Shown here piece by piece: positions 52,911-60,573 of a stretch of 64,000 nucleotides of DNA. Each line of letters starts with the position of its first letter. The stretch's first letter is position 1. The notes beneath the pieces were generated by a model, which was not told the DNA's origin, did no database searches, and saw only the letters and a list, made by a program, of their open reading frames with translations. The DNA comes from Planctomycetota bacterium (GTDB lineage Bacteria > Planctomycetota > Phycisphaerae > Phycisphaerales > Phycisphaeraceae). The stretch lies in contig JAIOPN010000042.1 of assembly GCA_021413865.1 (NCBI GenBank), positions 1 through 64,000 on the forward strand, in the 5' to 3' direction. The position numbers and the translations under genes are program-made.

Positions 52911-53821
52911 GCCCCGCCCTCCGCGAGAACCTCGTGCAGCTTGAAGTGAAACTTGCCGAGCTTCCCGCCGTAGTTCCCCGCACTGATCGCGACCGTGCCC
53001 GGCCCGCACGCGGCGCGGATGCCTACGGCCATCGCCCGCACGATCGCTTCTTTGCTCAGCCCATTGAGAACGATCTCATACACGCACCCGACGCCGTCGT
53101 GCAGCTTGGTTTTGCCCCTCGAACGCAGCGTGGGGCAGTATTCATCGTTCGTGGAGGCGAACATGGCCTTGTAGCGCGAGCCGACCTTCGACCCGCTGCG
53201 GACGATGCCGCCGGGGAAGGGCGTGATGACATCGGGCAGCGGCGCGATGGCGTCCACGGCACGGCGCGTCGCCGCGAGCGTCGTAGCCTGATCGGGACCG
53301 CACACCAAAAAATTTCCGCCCGCGATCGCCTTGACCGCGCCGACGCTCTCCTCGACGACGAACTCTCCGTCCATCACCGGGACGCGCCAGTAGCGACGCC
53401 CCGCGATGGCTTTGCTCTTCTGGTGGCCGTCGCCGAAGAAGCGGATCTTCGCGCCGACAGAAATCCGCGCAGAGTCCTCGGTCACTTTCACGTCCGGCAG
53501 GCCGTCGTACACGGCCGTGGTCGGGCAGGTCATCAGGCACTGGCCCACGCGATTGGGCAATGCCTTGGCGAGCTTGTCGGCGTTGAAGGCGAAGAAGAGA
53601 AGCGCTGCCCCGGGCCGACCGTCGGGGGTTTCGCTTGCCGGGATCATCCGCTCCAGCGCGGCCTCGGCGTCGCAGCCGATCACGCTCGTGGCGTAACCCG
53701 TGACGGTGCGGACGGCCGTCTCCAGCCACGCAGCGTCAATCGCCGTGACCACCAGCCGCGCCGCCCACATCCGGAACGCCTCCGCGAACGTGTCATCAAT
53801 GATCGTGCCCTGGATACGCAT
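52907..53821 (-). CDS. fhcD: Formylmethanofuran:H4MPT formyltransferase subunit D
   Basis: The 304-residue protein matches Ftr/FhcD: start GTIIDDTFAEAF, TSVIGCDAEAALER, CLMTCPTTAVYDG and the C-terminal LPDVITPFPGGIVRSGSKVGS. It transfers formyl from formyl-H4MPT to methylofuran. It is the first gene of the minus-strand operon, and its start is 72 bp from the divergent PCD-like gene. Confidence 0.95.
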   Translation of the reverse strand: MRIQGTIIDDTFAEAFRMWAARLVVTAIDAAWLETAVRTVTGYATSVIGCDAEAALERMIPASETPDGRPGAALLFFAFNADKLAKALPNRVGQCLMTCPTTAVYDGLPDVKVTEDSARISVGAKIRFFGDGHQKSKAIAGRRYWRVPVMDGEFVVEESVGAVKAIAGGNFLVCGPDQATTLAATRRAVDAIAPLPDVITPFPGGIVRSGSKVGSRYKAMFASTNDEYCPTLRSRGKTKLHDGVGCVYEIVLNGLSKEAIVRAMAVGIRAACGPGTVAISAGNYGGKLGKFHFKLHEVLAEGGA

Positions 53822-53893
53822 GAGCCGGCGATTCTAACGCTCCCCCGTCCACCCCGCTAAACTAAGAGCGGAGAAACAGAAGGGAGGCCCGTT
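53822..53893. promoter_or_regulatory. Divergent promoter region of the C1 cofactor operons
   Basis: This 72-bp gap separates fhcD (minus) and the PCD-like gene (plus). It contains an inverted repeat CCGCT-aaactaag-AGCGG at 53854-53871 enclosing a TAAACT that could be a plus-strand -10. AGGGAGG at about 53881 is the ribosome binding site of the PCD-like gene. It would be a good place for an operator controlling both operons. Confidence 0.45.
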
Positions 53894-54256
53894 ATGCCCG
53901 ATGAACCCGCGGTCATCGACGACGACAAAGTCAAGTCCCGCCTGACGGCGGAACTGCCCCAGTGGGAGCTACGCGAGGGTTGGATTCGGCGTAAATTCAA
54001 GACCGGCGGCTGGCCGCACACCCTCATGCTCGTCAACGCGATCGGCTACATCGCCGAGGCGGCGTGGCACCACCCTGACCTGAACGTCTCCTGGGCGGAA
54101 GTGCACGTGAAACTCATGACGCACTCCGCCAAGGGGATCACGGAGAAGGACTTCGCCCTGGCGAAGAAGATCGAAGAGGCTGCGGTCTGGCTCCCGGAAA
54201 AGGGCGGACCGCTGGATGGGTTCGAGGAGGGATTCAAGAAAAAGTGGACCCGATGA
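53894..54256 (+). CDS. Pterin-4a-carbinolamine dehydratase (PCD/DCoH)-like protein
   Basis: The 120-residue protein has the PCD core: WELREGWIRRKFKT, AEAAWHHPDLNVSW with the conserved His-His-Pro, and THSAKGITEKDFALAKKIE. In other bacteria it recycles biopterin for phenylalanine hydroxylase. Here, at the head of the H4MPT operon, it probably acts on a methanopterin derivative. The end is extended by 25 residues (PEKGGPLDGFEEG). Overlaps the next gene by 4 bp. Confidence 0.85.
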   Translation: MPDEPAVIDDDKVKSRLTAELPQWELREGWIRRKFKTGGWPHTLMLVNAIGYIAEAAWHHPDLNVSWAEVHVKLMTHSAKGITEKDFALAKKIEEAAVWLPEKGGPLDGFEEGFKKKWTR

Positions 54257-55713
54257 CGCAAGAGCAGACGGTCGCCTTGGTGACGGGGAAGCTCGCCGAG
54301 CCGGCGCTGCGGCGCGTCGCTTCAAAGATGGAAGCGGACGGTCGAGTTCGCGGCCGGGTGGTGGTGCTGAACATCCAGGTGGCGGCGCTGATGAGCGCCG
54401 AGTGGGTGACGCGGAAACTGGAATTGCCCGTCGGCGAAAAGATCGACCGCGTGATCCTGCCGGGGCACTGCCGCGGCGATCTCGGTCCGCTGTCGGAAAA
54501 GCTGGGCGTGCCGGTGGAGCGTGGGCCGCTGGACCTGCACGATTTACCGGAGATGTTTGGCGGCAAACCGCGGCGGGCCGAAAAACCGGATGCGTACACC
54601 ATTCAGATCATCGCCGAGATCAACCACGCCGCACGGACGCCGATGGAGGCGATCCTCGCCCAAGCGGAGGCGTACCGTGCTGATGGGGCGGACGTGATCG
54701 ACATCGGGTGCGACCCGCAGGCGGATCGTGCGCCGTGGATGGGGGTGGCGGATGTGGTGCGCGAGCTGCACGCGAGGGATTTTCGTGTGTCGGTCGATAG
54801 CTTTCACCCGGCCGAGGTGGCGGCGGCGTGCGCGGCCGGGGCAGAGCTGGTGCTGAGCGTGAACACGACCAACGCCGAGCGTGCCGCGGAGTGGGGCACA
54901 GAGGTCGTGGCCATCCCCGACGACCCGCGTGACCTGGATTCATTGGATCCCACGATCGCCATCCTGGAGAAGCGCGGCGTGAAATACCGCCTCGACCCGG
55001 TCATCGAGCCGATCGGGATGGGCTTCGCCGATTCGCTGGGGCGGTACATCGAGACGCGACGCCGATACCCCGACGCGGCGATCATGATGGGGATCGGCAA
55101 CATGACGGAGATGACGGAGGTGGACTCGGCGGGGGTCAACGCGCTGCTCATCGGGTTCTGCGAGGAATTAGGCATCGGCAGCGTGCTGACCACGCAGGTG
55201 ATTAACTGGTCGCGGACGGCGGTGCGCGAGATCGACGCGGCGCGGCGGCTGATGCACCACGCCGTATTGAACCGCACGCCGCCCAAACACGCCGACGACC
55301 GGCTCGTGATGCTGCGCGACGCGAAGCTGCGCGGGTTCGACGCGGCGGCGCTGGGCGACCTGGCGCGGGGGCTGACGGACCGGAACATCCGCGTCTTCGT
55401 CGAGCACGCGGAGGGCTTGATCCACGTGATGAACAAGGATTTCCACCTCACGGGCGACGACCCGGCGCTGCTGTTCGACCAGATGCAGGAGGCCGGCGCC
55501 GACCTCGATCCTTCCCATGCGTTCTACATCGGCCACGAGTTGTCGAAGGCCCTGACCGCGCTGACGCTGGGTAAGAGCTACACGCAGGACCGCGCCCTCT
55601 CCTGGGGGATGCTCACACGCGACGAGGTGAGCGGCCACGAGCGCCGCAAGGGCAGCGGGAAATCGCGCCGGGGTAAAAATGCCGAGCCCCATCAAGGGGA
55701 CGAGAAGATATGA
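54253..55713 (+). CDS. Dihydropteroate synthase-like protein (DHPS-related)
   Basis: The protein is 486 residues from ATG 54253 (ATGA overlap; GTG 54244 is possible). An N-terminal domain of about 130 residues is followed by a pterin-binding TIM barrel: IIAEINHAARTP, ADVIDIGCDPQ, RVSVDSFHP, LVLSVNTTNAE and GIGNMTEMTEVDSAG. This architecture is found in archaea and bacterial H4MPT clusters and is thought to act in H4MPT synthesis; the exact reaction is unsettled. The C-terminal 40 residues are Lys/Arg-rich. Confidence 0.83.
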   Translation: MTQEQTVALVTGKLAEPALRRVASKMEADGRVRGRVVVLNIQVAALMSAEWVTRKLELPVGEKIDRVILPGHCRGDLGPLSEKLGVPVERGPLDLHDLPEMFGGKPRRAEKPDAYTIQIIAEINHAARTPMEAILAQAEAYRADGADVIDIGCDPQADRAPWMGVADVVRELHARDFRVSVDSFHPAEVAAACAAGAELVLSVNTTNAERAAEWGTEVVAIPDDPRDLDSLDPTIAILEKRGVKYRLDPVIEPIGMGFADSLGRYIETRRRYPDAAIMMGIGNMTEMTEVDSAGVNALLIGFCEELGIGSVLTTQVINWSRTAVREIDAARRLMHHAVLNRTPPKHADDRLVMLRDAKLRGFDAAALGDLARGLTDRNIRVFVEHAEGLIHVMNKDFHLTGDDPALLFDQMQEAGADLDPSHAFYIGHELSKALTALTLGKSYTQDRALSWGMLTRDEVSGHERRKGSGKSRRGKNAEPHQGDEKI

Positions 55714-56345
55714 AACCGCCCTACCCGCCGGACTGGATGATCATCGAGGGGATGATGACGACGATGTCGCCCCTCGCGACCGACGGTCCGACGGACCACC
55801 GGCTGAACATCGCGCCGATGGGGCCGGTCGTCGATCCGACCTTCCATCACTTCGTCTTCCGGCCATTCAAGACCTCAACGACCTACCGCAACCTCAAGGG
55901 CACGGGCGAGGGGGTGTTCCACATCATGGACGACGCGCTGCTGATCGCGCGGGCGGCGGTCGGGACGGTTGCGCCGGGGCCGGACATGCCGATCATGCCG
56001 TCGCACCGGGTACGTGGCGTGGTCCTGGCCAACGCGTGCCGATACTATGAACTGAAGGTAACGGGGGTGGAGGATCACGAGGAGCGGACCACCATCCGGG
56101 CCGTCGCGGTCGGGCGTGAGACGCTGCGGGATTTCGTGGGCTTCAACCGGGCGCGGCACGCGGTGCTGGAGGCGGCGATCATGGCGACGCGGCTGCACCT
56201 GACCGGGGCGGCGGCTGTGCTGGCGGAGATCACGAGGCTGCGCGTGATCGTCGATAAGACAGGGACGGACGCCGAGCACCTGGCGATGGATGAACTGCAG
56301 AAATACGTCGAGGCCCACTCGAAGCGGGCCGGCGACGAAAAGTGA
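55710..56345 (+). CDS. DUF447 family flavin-reductase-like protein
   Basis: The 211-residue protein matches DUF447: MIIEGMMTTMSP at the start, LNIAPMGPVVD, and KTSTTYRNLKGTGEGVFHI, resembling the split beta-barrel of FMN-binding flavin reductases. It occurs in archaea and bacterial H4MPT clusters without a defined reaction. It is coupled to the DHPS-like gene by a 4-bp overlap and followed by mptG. Confidence 0.82.
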   Translation: MKPPYPPDWMIIEGMMTTMSPLATDGPTDHRLNIAPMGPVVDPTFHHFVFRPFKTSTTYRNLKGTGEGVFHIMDDALLIARAAVGTVAPGPDMPIMPSHRVRGVVLANACRYYELKVTGVEDHEERTTIRAVAVGRETLRDFVGFNRARHAVLEAAIMATRLHLTGAAAVLAEITRLRVIVDKTGTDAEHLAMDELQKYVEAHSKRAGDEK

Positions 56346-56363
56346 CGGGCATGATTGTTTCCC

Positions 56364-57377
56364 ATGATTGAAGTCCACACACCAAGCCGGCTGCACTTCG
56401 GGCTCCTGGCGTTGAGCCGGAACGGCCGGCGTCAATTCGGCGGCGCGGGGCTGATGGTGCGCCGGCCGGACGTGGCGGTGCGCGTGCGGCGCACGCCGGA
56501 CAACCCCGGCCTGACGGCGACGGGCCGCATGGCGGACCGCGCCCTGGAGTTCGCCACGCGGTTCTTCGACACCGCCCTCGAACGCGGCTGGACCGCCCCG
56601 CCGCGTGGCGTTGCCATCGATGTGATGCGTGTCCCCCGGCCGCACACCGGGCTGGGCAGCGGCACGCAGCTCGGCATGGCGATCGCCAAATGCCTGTCGC
56701 TCCTGATCGAGCGCGACGGCCTCACGGTGGCGGAGCTGGCGGCGATCGTCGGCCGCGGCAGGCGGTCGGCCATCGGGGCGCACGGATTCGCCTGCGGCGG
56801 CTTCCTCGTGGACGGCGGGAAATTCCCGAGCGACGACAACACCCCCGCGCTCGCCCCGATCGTGATGCGTCACCCCTTCCCCGAGGAGTGGCGGATCGTG
56901 CTGATCCGGCCGCGCGCCCTCGAAGGCATCGCGGGCAAGCGCGAGGCGCAGGCCTTCGCCGACATGCCCGCGATCCCCGACGAGGTCACGCAGCGTATGA
57001 GCCGCCTCGTGCTCCTGGGCCTCGCCCCCGCGCTGGTCGAGCGCGACATCGCGGCGTTCGGCGAGTCGCTCTTCGAGCTGCAACGCGAGGTGGGTTCCTG
57101 TTTCGCCGGCCACCAGGGCGGCATCTACGCCGACCCGCAGCTCGACGCGATCGTGAACTTCATCCGTGGGCTGGGCATCCACGGCGTGGGGCAGAGCTCG
57201 TGGGGACCGACGCTTTATGCCATCACGCCCGACGAGCCCAGCGCCGACCACGTCGCCACCGCGGTCGAGGAGCAATTCGGCCTGCAATCCAAGGGCGAGG
57301 TGATCGTCACCACCGGCGATAACGACGGCTGCACCGTTCGCAGGGCCGGCGCCCCCTCGCCGCGCGACATCAACTGA
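56364..57377 (+). CDS. mptG: Beta-ribofuranosylaminobenzene 5'-phosphate synthase
   Basis: The protein is 337 residues from ATG 56364. GHMP-kinase-fold motifs: HTPSRLHFGLL, PRPHTGLGSGTQLGMAIA, GRRSAIGAHGFACGGFL, and the late LGIHGVGQSSWGPTLY. It condenses 4-hydroxybenzoate/PABA with PRPP, the first committed step of H4MPT synthesis. Last gene of the plus-strand operon. The convergent zinc-ribbon protein gene ends 3 bp away. Confidence 0.92.
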   Translation: MIEVHTPSRLHFGLLALSRNGRRQFGGAGLMVRRPDVAVRVRRTPDNPGLTATGRMADRALEFATRFFDTALERGWTAPPRGVAIDVMRVPRPHTGLGSGTQLGMAIAKCLSLLIERDGLTVAELAAIVGRGRRSAIGAHGFACGGFLVDGGKFPSDDNTPALAPIVMRHPFPEEWRIVLIRPRALEGIAGKREAQAFADMPAIPDEVTQRMSRLVLLGLAPALVERDIAAFGESLFELQREVGSCFAGHQGGIYADPQLDAIVNFIRGLGIHGVGQSSWGPTLYAITPDEPSADHVATAVEEQFGLQSKGEVIVTTGDNDGCTVRRAGAPSPRDIN

Positions 57378-57379
57378 TC

Positions 57380-58159
57380 TCAGGGATGCCTCGGCTTGTG
57401 TGGGGTCGGCGGCGTCAAGCCGTCCGTGGTCCACAGGTATGAGAACGATCCCCAAAGGGTGGGCGGGACGAGCCAGCGCACCTGCAGGCGCGCGAACCTG
57501 CGTCCCAGCATGACGCCCACGACGCCTCCGAGCAGGTAGGCCGTAACCGGGATCAGCCCCACCCGGAAAAACACCGGCGCCATGCCCTGCATGGTCCAGT
57601 TGACGTAGGCGAAATAGAACCAGATGAGGATCGCCGAGATGATCGGCCAGAGCGCGGCGGCGATGGCGTAGGACCATCGCTTCCAGTGTGTGAAGACCAT
57701 CGCGCAGACGGAGACGGTGGCAAAACCCAGGACCACCGACAGCGCACAGGCGGAGCCGATGATCTGCGTCCAGACGCGGGCGAGCGGGTGGGTCTCGGGA
57801 TTGTTCGAGATCAGCATGGGGCGGAGGAGGTCAACCATCGAGAGCGTGACCGCGACCTGCACCATCATCACACCGACGGCGGCGGACCAGGCGGTGAATA
57901 CCCACGTGACCAGAAGGATGCGCCCCGCGCGGTAGAGCCAGAGCCGGCCCGCGGTGGTCATGTCCCCGGCGGCGTGGAACGTCCCGCACTCCGGGCAGCG
58001 GCAGAGGAGCACGCCGGTCGTCGGGTCGCGCCGCACCGCCTGGGTGTTGAGGTTGTACCCGCAACTGTCGCAAAACCGGTCGCCCTCGACGCGAGACACC
58101 ACGGGCAGGCTCTCGAAATCCGACATCCGTTCCTGCGGGGGGCTGGTCATGGTCGTCAT
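57380..58159 (-). CDS. Zinc-ribbon membrane protein, unknown function
   Basis: The protein is 259 residues from ATG at 58159 (MTTMTSPPQERM); the longer frame to 58252 is Arg/Pro-rich leader. A zinc ribbon with CDSCGYNL and CRCPECGTFH is followed by five membrane segments (ILLVTWVFTAWSAAVGVMM, SACALSVVLGFATVSVCAMV, WPIISAILIWFYFAYV). Similar zinc-ribbon membrane proteins are common in planctomycetes; function unknown. Confidence 0.7.
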   Translation of the reverse strand: MTTMTSPPQERMSDFESLPVVSRVEGDRFCDSCGYNLNTQAVRRDPTTGVLLCRCPECGTFHAAGDMTTAGRLWLYRAGRILLVTWVFTAWSAAVGVMMVQVAVTLSMVDLLRPMLISNNPETHPLARVWTQIIGSACALSVVLGFATVSVCAMVFTHWKRWSYAIAAALWPIISAILIWFYFAYVNWTMQGMAPVFFRVGLIPVTAYLLGGVVGVMLGRRFARLQVRWLVPPTLWGSFSYLWTTDGLTPPTPHKPRHP

Positions 58160-58226
58160 CGGTGAACCTCCGAGGGGATGGGCGGGAGGCCTTCGTCTGA
58201 TGTTACGCCGACGGCCGGTCCCGGGT

Positions 58227-58255
58227 TTGTCGCCCGGGCGATTCCGTGGCATAAT
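58227..58255 (+). promoter_or_regulatory. Sigma70-type promoter for efp
   Basis: TTGTCG (58227-58232) and CATAAT (58250-58255) are separated by 17 bp, 50 bp before the GTG start of efp. Confidence 0.55.
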
Positions 58256-58305
58256 ACCGGGCTCGAAACCCGCCCGTTTTCCGTCTAACCCGCAAGGAGC
58301 GCCCC

Positions 58306-58869
58306 GTGAAGTCCCAGGATATCCGCAAGGGCCAAGCGATCGTTCTCGACGGCACCGTTTTCATGGTCACCCAGGCCGACTACCGCACCCCCGGCAACCT
58401 CCGCGCCTTCATGCAGGTCAAGATCAAGAACGTCAAGACCGGCGTCATCCTCGAGAAGCGCCTCAACAGCGGCGAGGACATCAACGAGGTCAGCCTCGAC
58501 CGCCGCGACCTCGAATACCTCTACTCCGACAACACCGGCGCGGTCTTCATGGACATCAAGTCCTACGACCAGCTCACCATCGACCCCCAGGTTCTGGGCG
58601 ACAGCCTGCTCTACATCAAGCCCAACAACCAAGTGACCGGCCTGGTCGTCGATGAGAAGGTCGTCAGCATCGAGCTCCCCAAGGTCGTCGAGCTGAAGAT
58701 CACCGACACCCCCCCGGGCATCAAGGGCGCCACTGCCACCAATCAGCTCAAGGAAGCCACGTGCGAGACCGGCCTCAAGACCCGCGTCCCGGGCTTCATC
58801 GGCACCGGCGAGGTCATCCGCATCTCCACCGAGTCCGGCGAGTACCTCAGCCGCGCGACCGAGAACTGA
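58306..58869 (+). CDS. efp: Elongation factor P
   Basis: The protein is 187 residues from GTG 58306, preceded by AAGGAG. Domain I KOW-like fold begins at IRKGQAIVLDG. The tip loop reads TPGNLRAF: the position of the modified Lys34 (or Arg32) of other bacteria is Asn31, followed by Leu32 and Arg33. Domains II and III follow, ending GTGEVIRISTESGEYLSRA. It relieves polyproline stalling. The unmodified-looking tip may be a lineage trait. Confidence 0.95.
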   Translation: MKSQDIRKGQAIVLDGTVFMVTQADYRTPGNLRAFMQVKIKNVKTGVILEKRLNSGEDINEVSLDRRDLEYLYSDNTGAVFMDIKSYDQLTIDPQVLGDSLLYIKPNNQVTGLVVDEKVVSIELPKVVELKITDTPPGIKGATATNQLKEATCETGLKTRVPGFIGTGEVIRISTESGEYLSRATEN

Positions 58870-58991
58870 TCGGGCTTTTCTGTTCTTCATTGCGTGCAAT
58901 TCAAGAGAAGACCGCTCCCTGACGGTCGCGGCTCGTCCATCAATCACCACCACGCCTGTCACGCCCGTATCTTCACGGGTACGATCTGGGC

Positions 58992-60404
58992 ATGACTACC
59001 CCGTACATCAAACGTCCCATTCGCCTGCGTTTCACGGCACTTGCCGCGCTGTCGTTGATGACATCAACGGCACTCCCCTGCGCCGCCCAACCGGCCCCCG
59101 CGCCCACTAATAAAACCGTCTCCCGCGTCTCATACGGCGACGAGGCCCCCCAGGCGCGGCGTTACATGGACTGGGTGTTCCACTGCGTCACGCGCATCCA
59201 GGAAAACATGCCCGCGATCTCCGCCGCCGCGGAGTTGGCCGCCGACCCCTACATCCACGGCGGCAAGCTGTCGGTCCAGGCCGGCACGAACAACGGCCTC
59301 AACGAGGAACTCATGAGCCGGTCCGGTGGTTTCTGCGCCATGGATCAGCGTGAAACCAACGCGGCCAAGGAGACACCCGACGTGGTCCTCTTCGCGCTGG
59401 GCGTCACCCCCGCCGGCAACGCCAAGCCCGTTGACGTGCTCACCGCCGACATCGACGCCGCCGCGAAGCTCAAGGCCCAGGGCGTGCGCGTCATCGCCAT
59501 CGCCTCCTTCGAGGATCTGAATAAATACAAGCTGCTCGATCGCGCGAAGGAGTCCTGCGACGCACTGCTCGATAACTACGCCGCTGCCGACGACGGCCTC
59601 TTCACGGGCACGGACAGCCGGGCGATCGTCCCCACCTGCACCGTCGCCAACGCCGCCGTCGCCTGGACCTGGGCCGCCGAGCTCTTCGCCGCCTGCACGC
59701 GCAAGGGCTACACACCCGTCATGTACCGCAGCATCCTGCTCGACCGCAAGAGCGAGCGGTTCAACAAGTACAAGGGCCTGCGATTCCACGAGGACCTCAA
59801 GGCCAAGCCCGCCGACCCGGGCGTGCTGGGCCGGGAGTATCTCGCCCGGCTGCGGGCCGTGATGCGAGACGTCTCCACCACGAGCTGGCCGGCGATCGTC
59901 CGCACCTCACGCGCCGCGACCGACACGCTGATCGGCGGCGGAAATGTGTACGTCTGGACGCTCACGCACTACACGCAGTACCACCACGGCGGGAAGCTTG
60001 CGGCCGACCCGGGCTATTTCAAAGCGCTCAACAACACCTACGAGTTCCTTGCCCAACCGACCGGCAACGACATGGTCATCGGTCTGGGCTACTGCTTCCC
60101 CCCCGGCGCACCGGGGCCTTACGTCAAGGACGCCTGGGGCGATACGCGCATCATCCGCCGCGCCGGCCACGTCGCATGGGTCATCAGCGGCTTCCTCACC
60201 AGCGACAAAGACCTGGACGCCAACGAGTGGCTCGTCGATCAACGCTGGCCCGAAGGCGACGCCGAGGTGAAGCCCGACGGCTACGACATCCCGATCTTCC
60301 CCGTCAGCGGCGTCGTCGCGGAAGCGATGATCTGGTCGATCAACGCGCAGACGGCGGCGGACTACCAGGACCACCTGGCTCACGTTGTCAAGAAAAAGAA
60401 GTGA
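58992..60404 (+). CDS. Exported protein with a SIS-like domain
   Basis: The 470-residue protein has a Sec signal peptide (LTALAALSLMTSTALPCAAQ-like run, cleavage after about 34). Residues 50-230 resemble a sugar isomerase (SIS) fold: GGKLSVQAGTNNGLNEEL, DVVLFALGV, and VRVIAIASFEDL. The second half is unassigned but conserved-looking (WVISGFLTSDKDLDANEW). SIS domains are normally cytosolic, so an exported one is unusual. It stands alone between efp and the palindromic repeat. Confidence 0.55.
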   Translation: MTTPYIKRPIRLRFTALAALSLMTSTALPCAAQPAPAPTNKTVSRVSYGDEAPQARRYMDWVFHCVTRIQENMPAISAAAELAADPYIHGGKLSVQAGTNNGLNEELMSRSGGFCAMDQRETNAAKETPDVVLFALGVTPAGNAKPVDVLTADIDAAAKLKAQGVRVIAIASFEDLNKYKLLDRAKESCDALLDNYAAADDGLFTGTDSRAIVPTCTVANAAVAWTWAAELFAACTRKGYTPVMYRSILLDRKSERFNKYKGLRFHEDLKAKPADPGVLGREYLARLRAVMRDVSTTSWPAIVRTSRAATDTLIGGGNVYVWTLTHYTQYHHGGKLAADPGYFKALNNTYEFLAQPTGNDMVIGLGYCFPPGAPGPYVKDAWGDTRIIRRAGHVAWVISGFLTSDKDLDANEWLVDQRWPEGDAEVKPDGYDIPIFPVSGVVAEAMIWSINAQTAADYQDHLAHVVKKKK

Positions 60405-60453
60405 TGTATCGGGCCGTATAAACCAGGATTACGAGAGGAAGTCTCGTAGGGTA

Positions 60454-60523
60454 GGCTGAGTCCGCGAAACCCACCGTTCTTCGGCGACCGAATACAAAGA
60501 TGGTGGGCTTCGCGGACTCAGCC
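60454..60523. repeat. Long imperfect palindrome (dispersed-repeat-like)
   Basis: A 22-nt arm starting GGCTGAGTCCGCGAA (60454-60475) is matched by its reverse complement, with one mismatch, at 60502-60523; the loop is 26 nt. It lies in the 169-bp gap between the SIS-like and the GH43-like genes, whose 3' ends converge here. It may act as a terminator or be a copy of a REP-like dispersed repeat. I saw no second copy in this window. Confidence 0.7.
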
Positions 60524-60573
60524 CATCTATCGGCGTTGCATGTGCCGATCGGTAATTTCGCCGTCGATCGAAC

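Noticed and set aside
55875-57677. A 600-residue minus-strand frame
   Set aside because: It is antisense to DUF447 and mptG, with Arg/His-rich composition.
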